Part shown: positions 7,850 through 13,200 of the stretch, piece after piece | How positions within the stretch are numbered: position 1 is the first letter of the stretch | Layout of the letters: the number at the start of each line of letters is the position of its first letter | Source: Irpex lacteus | Lineage: Eukaryota > Basidiomycota > Agaricomycetes > Polyporales > Irpicaceae | NCBI GenBank assembly: GCA_001986395.2 | Contig: MQVO02000250.1 | Span: 1-13,200, forward strand | Direction of reading: 5' to 3' | DNA: 13,200 nt | Made by a program: the position numbers and the translations under genes | Notes under the pieces: model-generated | The model's database searches: none | Seen by the model: only the letters and a program-made list of their open reading frames with translations | What the model was told of the DNA's origin: nothing

Positions 7850-7917
7850 CCCAAAAAAACTAATTATTTCTGTCCACAATCCAATCCACTTTGTGGGCTG
7901 GGTCCTAGTTTTTTTTA
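7850..7917. repeat. GC-capped hairpin with inserted inner hairpin
   Basis: The outer arms CCCAAAAAAACTAATTATTT and CCTAGTTTTTTTT belong to the hairpin family. The usual short centre is replaced by about 34 bases that include CCACAA … TTGTGG, a second stem, and a CCAATCCAC/GTGGGCTGG-like arrangement. It looks like one small palindromic element nested inside another. Confidence 0.7.
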
Positions 7918-8484
7918 GTTTAAGTAAAAAATCTATCCTTCGACAGTACAAACTGTGGATGGAGATATAAACCTAAAAGAGAGTTAAGATGTCTAAAACT
8001 GAGATAAAAATAATCGTTGCCTCTTCTTCTTATTTTATTTCTTTTATTTTTTTTTTTATTAAAAAAGATAAAGGGCAAAAAGACAAAAAAGGTAATTATT
8101 TATATTATTACTATTTAGTAAAGGTTATAGAATACATTAAGAAGTAAAAACAAGTTAACTTGGGGTAAAATTTATAAAAAAAGAAATTTAATTAAATTAA
8201 GGGTATATATTAAGCAAGTCTCCCTACTTTTATTTTAAAGAAAAAAGGGAGAGAAGAAGAGTAAAGTTTATTATATAATATTTAACACTTATGTCTGGAA
8301 CAAAAATTAATTTAATTTAAATTAGAAATTAGTACCACTTTGTATCTAAAATTTTTAGATTTAAATCAGGACAATATAAAAATAGTTAATTATATATTTT
8401 TATTATATTAGACACAAAATTATTCCTATAGACAAATTCTAACTCCCATTACACTAACTCGCATTTGGGGTTATATTAAAAATC
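7918..8484. other. AT-rich spacer downstream of the large ORF
   Basis: No gene is seen. It holds a possible stem at 8219-8252 and long A/T runs. It forms the 3' flank of the minus-strand large ORF. Confidence 0.6.
8219..8252. terminator. Possible 3'-end stem-loop of the large ORF transcript
   Basis: TCTCCCT (8219-8225) pairs with AGGGAGA (8246-8252) across a 20-base AT loop, about 230 bases past the stop codon of the minus-strand ORF. The position suits transcript-end processing or protection, but this is inferred from structure alone. Confidence 0.3.
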
Positions 8485-10296
8485 TCATTTATCATTATCC
8501 TCATTTGATGATTTACTCTCATTAATATTACTTTCAGGAGTATCATCTTGAGTTTTATCAGCCCACACATCATCTAATATTTTAGAGATAGAATCATCTC
8601 TTTTAATAGATTCTAAATCAACTGGGCTGGCAAACTCATCATGATAATTATAAATAGATTTATTAAACTCTTTTGGAGTCTTATCTACATTAGAATTATG
8701 ATCATGATCGTAAGAACTTCCTTCACTTGACCAATAATTTTCATCATTAGGTTCATTATATCTTCTTACATCACGTTCTAAATCTTTATCTTCCATATAT
8801 GCATCATTTATTCTATAGATATTAGGCTTAAATTTTGAATCTTTATCATGCTCATTCTTATATTCATGGGGAATATTTGAATTATCATGAGTATCAGTAT
8901 CAAAAATAGTTGTAGGTGCTTGCTCTCTTAGAGCTCTCTTATTACTAATCATTTTATGGAATGCATCAAGTATTGGATGTCTACGCTGAGGTTCTTCTTC
9001 TTCATCATCTAAACTCACTGTAGCTCTATCTGCTTTAGTTTGTTTAGATGATTTATTTGTATCCTCTTGTTTATCTTTACCTTTATCATTTTTACCTTTA
9101 TCATCTTCTGTTTGATGATCATTCACCTCAGATTTATGAGATTGAGGTTGATGATCACTAACATCAGATTTAGGAGATTGAGGTTGATTGTTAGAAGATT
9201 TATTAGATGATCCTTCAGCTGGATTTACATCATTTTTGGGACCTGGACCTTTACCTTTTTCATACTCATGTTCACTCCATGCTTTCTGATCATCAGCAGG
9301 AATATTTGCAGGGTCAATAGGAGTAGATTTTATTGGGTTTTTAGCTTCATTAAATGCATTTTCCATACTAAAGTTTTTAAGTGTATCTTTAACAGAAGGT
9401 GCATGTAATGGTGAGTTGTGTCCAGTACCAGCTACAGATTGTTTTAAATAACTTGTTTTCTCAAATGCTGCTGAGGGATCGAAGGGTCCGCTCGGTTTTG
9501 CAGGAGTGTGTACACCTGTACCATGTACAAATACATCGTGAGCTTCTTGAACCTCTCTTAACCTAGTCTCTCTCAACAATCTTTCACTGTTACTTTCACC
9601 AAATACAGCTAATCTTAATCTATTAAACCAGTTATCATGAGGATTATCCATTGTATATGGAAATTGTGCACGATTTACTGTATTTGGATTAGTTTGATCA
9701 TGCATAAAATTATTGAACGCATCTGATGTATTTGCTCCAGATACCCAATGGAACGGATTGAACCAATTCAATGCTGTTCTGTAGTTACCTGTCACCATTG
9801 TAAGACCATCATATAACCAATATATGGGGTTTCTGTGTGTTCTTGCATCATTTATTTGTATATCAGGTTGATCACCAGGGTGCACCTAATCCATTCTGTG
9901 GAACATTATTATTTACATTAGGAGTTCTATTCCATGGAAATAAATTTGTTATGATTGATGGATCTTTGTATACTGAAAATGCTGTGAATATTACTCCAAA
10001 TGAGACAATTCCACCAACTACCCACCATACCCATGTAGGTACCCAACTATCTGTATGTGTCTTCCCTGTAAGTGACTCATATATTGTTGTGGGTATTTTA
10101 CTGAAATTGGATTCTATCTTGGGTACGGTGTATCTGTCCATACTTCCTGAGGAGAATATATTTGGATTTACAGGTCTGGTGTCGTATGAGTTTGAGCCCC
10201 ATCTCCATATTTTCCAATCTGGATCTGGTGGTGGTCTTGGTACTAGCCACTCATCAAATAGTCTGTAAATCCATCCAAATAATCTCTTTGTACCAT
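8485..10296 (-). CDS. Large unrecognised membrane-anchored protein (frame interrupted)
   Basis: This is the only long gene here, and its family is not recognised. The 466-codon segment 8485-9885 is preceded by a frame open from about 10306 to 9872. They join if one C is lost in the CCC near 9878-9880, giving GLGAPGDQPDIQ. An ATG at 10294-10296 is one base out of frame with GTKRLFGWIYRLFDEW; one more G in the GG would join it. The product would be about 603 residues. N-terminal ~50 residues: Trp/Pro-rich (EWLVPRPPPDPDWKIWRWG). Then a transmembrane helix (WVWWVVGGIVSFGVIFTAFS, residues ~85-105), a Trp/aromatic region (YWLYDGLTMV … NWFNPFHW), a conserved block also in the 4031-4246 ORF (FPYTMDNPHDNWFNRL … FGESNSERLLR), and a ~350-residue hydrophilic tail rich in D, E, K, N, S with short repeats. 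Tryptophans in the open segments are TGG. tRNA-Asn and tRNA-Pro lie upstream on the same strand. A plasmid-derived structural or terminal-protein-like role is conceivable but unsupported. Confidence 0.75.
9114..9185. repeat. Two 36-bp tandem repeats inside the large ORF
   Basis: 9114-9149 and 9150-9185 are imperfect in-frame copies encoding on the minus strand QPQSPKSDVSDH and QPQSHKSEVNDH. Just beyond lies a DKGKNDKGKDK mini-repeat. This suggests the tail grows and shrinks by slippage. Confidence 0.8.
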
Positions 10297-10306
10297 AGTA
10301 TAAAAT

Positions 10307-10515
10307 ATATTATATTTATTTTTTATAGTTACTTTACTAACTAAATAGTAAGTTTAGAGGTTTAGTGTATAGCTAATTTGATAATAACAATCCACCATCT
10401 TCATCTTAATAATAAGGAAGGTGTTTCTCCTTATTTTATACCTTTTTATTTATTTAATAATAAAAAGGGGAAAAAATGATAAATGGTATTAGTTATTGTA
10501 GTATTATTTTTATAG
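10307..10515. promoter_or_regulatory. Spacer between tRNA-Asn and the large ORF
   Basis: AT-rich, no frame. It contains AAGGAAGGTGTTTCTCCTTATT near 10416, where AAGGA(A)/TCCTT could form a small stem. It is the likely 5' untranslated leader of the minus-strand ORF. No promoter motif is recognised with confidence. Confidence 0.3.
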
Positions 10516-10587
10516 GTGCCAAGAGGAATTGAACCTCTGAAAAAAAAGTATTAACAGTACTCCACATTAACCACTCTGACATGGCAC
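10516..10587 (-). tRNA. trnN: tRNA-Asn (anticodon GUU)
   Basis: A 72-nt cloverleaf on the minus strand. The acceptor GTGCCAT pairs with TTGGCAC at six of seven positions. The anticodon stem GAGTA/TACTT carries the loop CTGTTAA, giving GUU. The T arm is AGAGG TTCAATT CCTCT. The D loop contains the usual GG (GTGGTTAAT). The variable region is a T-run, so the homopolymer length there may be off by one or two. No CCA is encoded, as usual for mitochondrial tRNAs. It lies 40 bases downstream of tRNA-Pro, probably on the same transcript. Confidence 0.85.
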
Positions 10588-10627
10588 CCTAATTTTTATA
10601 AGTTAAAAATATTTTATTTTTTAAGTA

Positions 10628-10700
10628 TATGGTAGGCGTGACTCGAACACGCTAGGGCTCTTTCCCAAAAAGAGTAACAATCCACTTAGTCTTCTACCAT
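10628..10700 (-). tRNA. trnP: tRNA-Pro (anticodon UGG)
   Basis: A 73-nt cloverleaf on the minus strand. The acceptor ATGGTAG/CTACCAT has seven pairs with discriminator A. The D stem is GAC/GTT, the anticodon stem CTCTT/AAGAG with loop TTTGGGA gives UGG, the variable loop is CCCTA, and the T arm is GCGTG TTCGAGT CACGC. All arms pair, so the gene looks intact. UGG reads all proline codons in fungal mitochondria. Confidence 0.92.
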
Positions 10701-10774
10701 TCTTGTTTTTATCCTTGCCCCCATACTCTTTTTCTTTTTAATTCTTAAAAAGAAATAATATAAAAAAAGGATCC

Positions 10775-10844
10775 CCCAAAAAACATCCCCAAAAACTAGG
10801 TATTATAAATAATTCTAACTAGTTTTTTTGGGGATTATTTCTAC
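10775..10844. repeat. 70-bp repeat A, second copy
   Basis: Identical by eye to 4777-4846, including the hairpin CCCCAAAAACTAG … CTAGTTTTTTTGGGG (10787-10833). It diverges right after TTTCTAC (here CGCGACC, there TCTTAAGG). Confidence 0.92.
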
Positions 10845-10850
10845 CGCGAC

Positions 10851-10864
10851 CCTAGTTTTTTGGG
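10851..10864. repeat. Hairpin repeat, right arm only
   Basis: CCTAGTTTTTTGGG stands alone 18 bases after the full hairpin, as if left by a nested insertion or partial excision. Confidence 0.65.
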
Positions 10865-10947
10865 TTTAAATAATAACAAAAACTTATTCTAATAATCTCT
10901 TTTAAGAATGGAACAAAATGGAACAATCTAAGTTGAGATAAATTTGT

Positions 10948-11370
10948 TTACCCCCTTATTATTTCTTGCTGCAACCCACCATTCAACTCAAAATTTAAGG
11001 TAAAACCCCCCCCTTTTTTAATAATAATACAAAAAGGATTAATGACTAAATCACAAGTACAGGAAATCCGGTAATAAATCCAAAATCTTTTAAAATAAAA
11101 TTTATCACGGAGAAGCTTATCAGTGGTATCATAAAGATGACCATCCAATTGACCTATTGTCTGATCAATCCCTCTATCCACACTTTCATCATTAAGTACT
11201 GTTCGAGTTGTGCTAAAATAACGCTTAGCATTTGCGTTTACAAACACCTTAAAACCTTGCCCTTGACAAGCTAAATCTTTGAGTTTCCCCCTTAACTATG
11301 ACGAGCAAGATGTTACGATGAGGCACGACGTCACATATATACCATCATTAACTTTCTGTTCAATAACCAT
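10948..11370 (-). CDS. Unrecognised small ORF, copy 2 (frameshifted)
   Basis: Second copy of the ORF at 45-364. The open segment from the GTG codon at 11247 is 99 codons. It is identical to copy 1 through FYFKRFWIYYR, but with two instead of three C near 11069 it continues ISCTCDLVINPFCIIIKKGG and beyond to a stop at 10948, outside the window's copy 1. Upstream, the C-run has five C and a two-base AT repeat unit is added near 11336, so the frame to the ATG at 11368-11370 is broken differently. The disagreement between copies shows that at least one is mis-sequenced. Confidence 0.45.
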
Positions 11371-11762
11371 AATTAGTTTATTATAGACAATTATCCCCTT
11401 ATAACTAGTTAATGTATTACATTAAATTCGTACATCCTTACTATAAAATAAACCTCAACCCTCGGATGTTTTATACATTTTATAATAGTTTGCTACAGAG
11501 CCACCTCGAACATATAGATTTATATCATACGCTGCTTTTAAATACACAAAGAAATACATTTTATAGCTCCCATAATCCTCTCCTCCATTGAAATAAATTT
11601 AAAGATTCTCCCTCCCCTAAAAATAAAAGTTAAAATAAAAAGGATAAAGTGTGTTTTATTTAAATTGGTTAATGTAAGCCCAATTTGTTTTTGACAGTTA
11701 ATTCGATTAAACCTTTTTGGATTATATAAGGATGTTTTTAAACTTAATTTCTCTTCCATATC

Positions 11763-11784
11763 AAAAGGATAAGCTTATCCTTTT
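11763..11784. repeat. 22-bp perfect palindrome, copy 2
   Basis: Same as 759-780. The following T-run is interrupted by an A in this copy. Confidence 0.6.
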
Positions 11785-12002
11785 TTTTTTTATTTAATAA
11801 TTTGTATACAAATAAACGAATCACAACTTTATCCTCGAGTTAATATATACTATGGTTATTTGTCAGTATAGTTTATTGTTAGACACAAATAATACCCACT
11901 TTTAACTAAACTTTGGAGATATTAGAAGCAGCACCAATAGAAAAATATATTGTAACCTCTTTAGTGTCGACATTAGTAACCTCCACTTTCATAAAAGTTT
12001 TT

Positions 12003-12467
<465 letters not shown>

Positions 12468-12482
12468 TGATTATTACTATAA

Positions 12483-12620
12483 CTATCCTCTTACAAGAAT
12501 ACTGAGAGTTATAGGGGGAGTAGAAGCAGTAGTCGTATTGTTAAAGAAACATTTGCTTTGCCCATATCCTCTGGATATTATTTTAGCTTTTATAGCTTTA
12601 GTTCAATTTACCCAGACCCC
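12483..12620 (-). other. Short unrecognised reading frame, copy 2
   Basis: Identical to 1480-1617 (GVWVNWTKAIKAK … TLSILVRG, TAG). Confidence 0.25.
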
Positions 12621-12664
12621 ACAAAAACTAGTTAGAATTAATTATAATTCCTAGTTTTTTGGGG
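12617..12664. repeat. GC-capped hairpin repeat, copy 2 of 1614
   Basis: Identical to 1614-1661 within the large direct repeat. Confidence 0.85.
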
Positions 12665-12685
12665 AAGCTTTATTTTAATTAAATT

Positions 12686-12846
12686 GAGTGGTTTATCTCT
12701 CTTGTTTCTGCTCTTCTTTGTTGATGTGTAATTTCATTTGCACCTGGGTAACCATCGTAGACCACAACTATGGATTCATTCTTACATTAGCAATTAGTAG
12801 TGTGGGTGTATTTGGTACTCTTCTTGCTGGAGACTATAATCAATAA
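12686..12846 (+). pseudogene. nad1: nad1 internal fragment, copy 2
   Basis: Identical to 1683-1843, including the missing base in CCTGGGTAACC. That defect is present in both copies, so it is less likely to be a random read error than the copy-specific indels. Confidence 0.8.
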
Positions 12847-13200
12847 ATCAATAATAATAAACTATTATATTAATTCTTTTATTTTAGTTAAAAACCGGGG
12901 GGAACTGTTTACTGTATGTAACACTAACACAGTATTGGAGTAGTATATTTCTACAAAGTATACCCTACAATTACAATCTTAACAGATATTAACAGAGATA
13001 TTAACTTGTTATAAACTTCATAATGTTAAGTTATGATTAGGTATGGTAATAAAAAATGAGATATAAAGTAAGGAATAGTAAGCTTCTACTACTCAAACAT
13101 ATAAAAAAGTTTGGGGAAAAGTATATTCACAGTAATATAATGTGCAGTTTGACAGTGTAAGTGTAGTAGTTTAGCTCTTATAACTAAAAATAAATTAAAT

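Noticed and set aside
8485..10296. Large ORF as a mitochondrial-plasmid DNA polymerase or RNA polymerase
   Set aside because: No polymerase or exonuclease motifs are visible, and the transmembrane helix and disordered acidic/basic tail do not fit those families.
9837..10344. Two plus-strand open frames (143 and 60 codons)
   Set aside because: They lie antisense to the large membrane ORF, whose continuous frame, transmembrane helix and paralogue are stronger evidence.
11538..11759. Minus-strand open frame of 73 codons
   Set aside because: It is not open in the other copy of the repeat because of homopolymer differences, has low complexity, and shows no motif.

Overview
This AT-rich window looks like fungal mitochondrial DNA, most likely from a basidiomycete, though the species cannot be read from the sequence. 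Three things support this. Fragments of cox1, nad1 and nad4 are recognisable. TGA reads as tryptophan at conserved sites (for example the HLFWFFGHPE motif of cox1), so translation table 4 applies. LAGLIDADG homing-endonuclease remnants, two mitochondrial-type tRNAs and a family of dispersed GC-capped hairpins are also present.

The first ~2.2 kb (1-2199) is repeated in the same orientation at the end (11007-13200). The two copies differ almost only by indels in homopolymers or short repeats, and the copy offset is 11,001-11,006 bp. The simplest reading is a circular or head-to-tail molecule of about 11.0 kb, read more than once around by an error-prone assembly. A true large direct repeat in a bigger mitogenome is the alternative. 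The repeat holds a short unrecognised ORF, a 22-bp palindrome, a cox1 exon fragment (minus) with an in-frame foreign tail, a short unknown reading frame, a hairpin repeat and a nad1 fragment (plus).

2200-8480 is mostly a graveyard. It holds a LAGLIDADG remnant (~2.5-2.7 kb), long AT-rich spacer with hairpins, and a short ORF (4031-4246) that is a truncated paralogue of the large ORF further on. Next come a second cox1 fragment joined to the start of a LAGLIDADG gene (4887-5250), two separate nad4 pieces (about 5326-5604 and 6572-6782), another LAGLIDADG remnant (5601-5917), and unrecognised coding-like stretches between 6.8 and 7.85 kb. Many of the junctions coincide with one dispersed repeat whose core is AATTTTATTTTAAGTAGA.

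8485-10296 (minus) is the one long gene: an unrecognised, probably ~600-residue membrane-anchored protein with a Trp/Pro-rich N-terminal part, one transmembrane helix and a long charged, low-complexity tail. It is split by one or two apparent single-base indels. Upstream on the same strand lie tRNA-Asn(GUU) and tRNA-Pro(UGG), suggesting one transcript punctuated by tRNAs.

No complete respiratory-chain gene is present. The molecule therefore looks like a mosaic accessory or subgenomic mitochondrial DNA, or a repeat-rich non-core part of a mitogenome. The large ORF, the tRNAs and perhaps the small 5' ORF are the only plausible functional genes.
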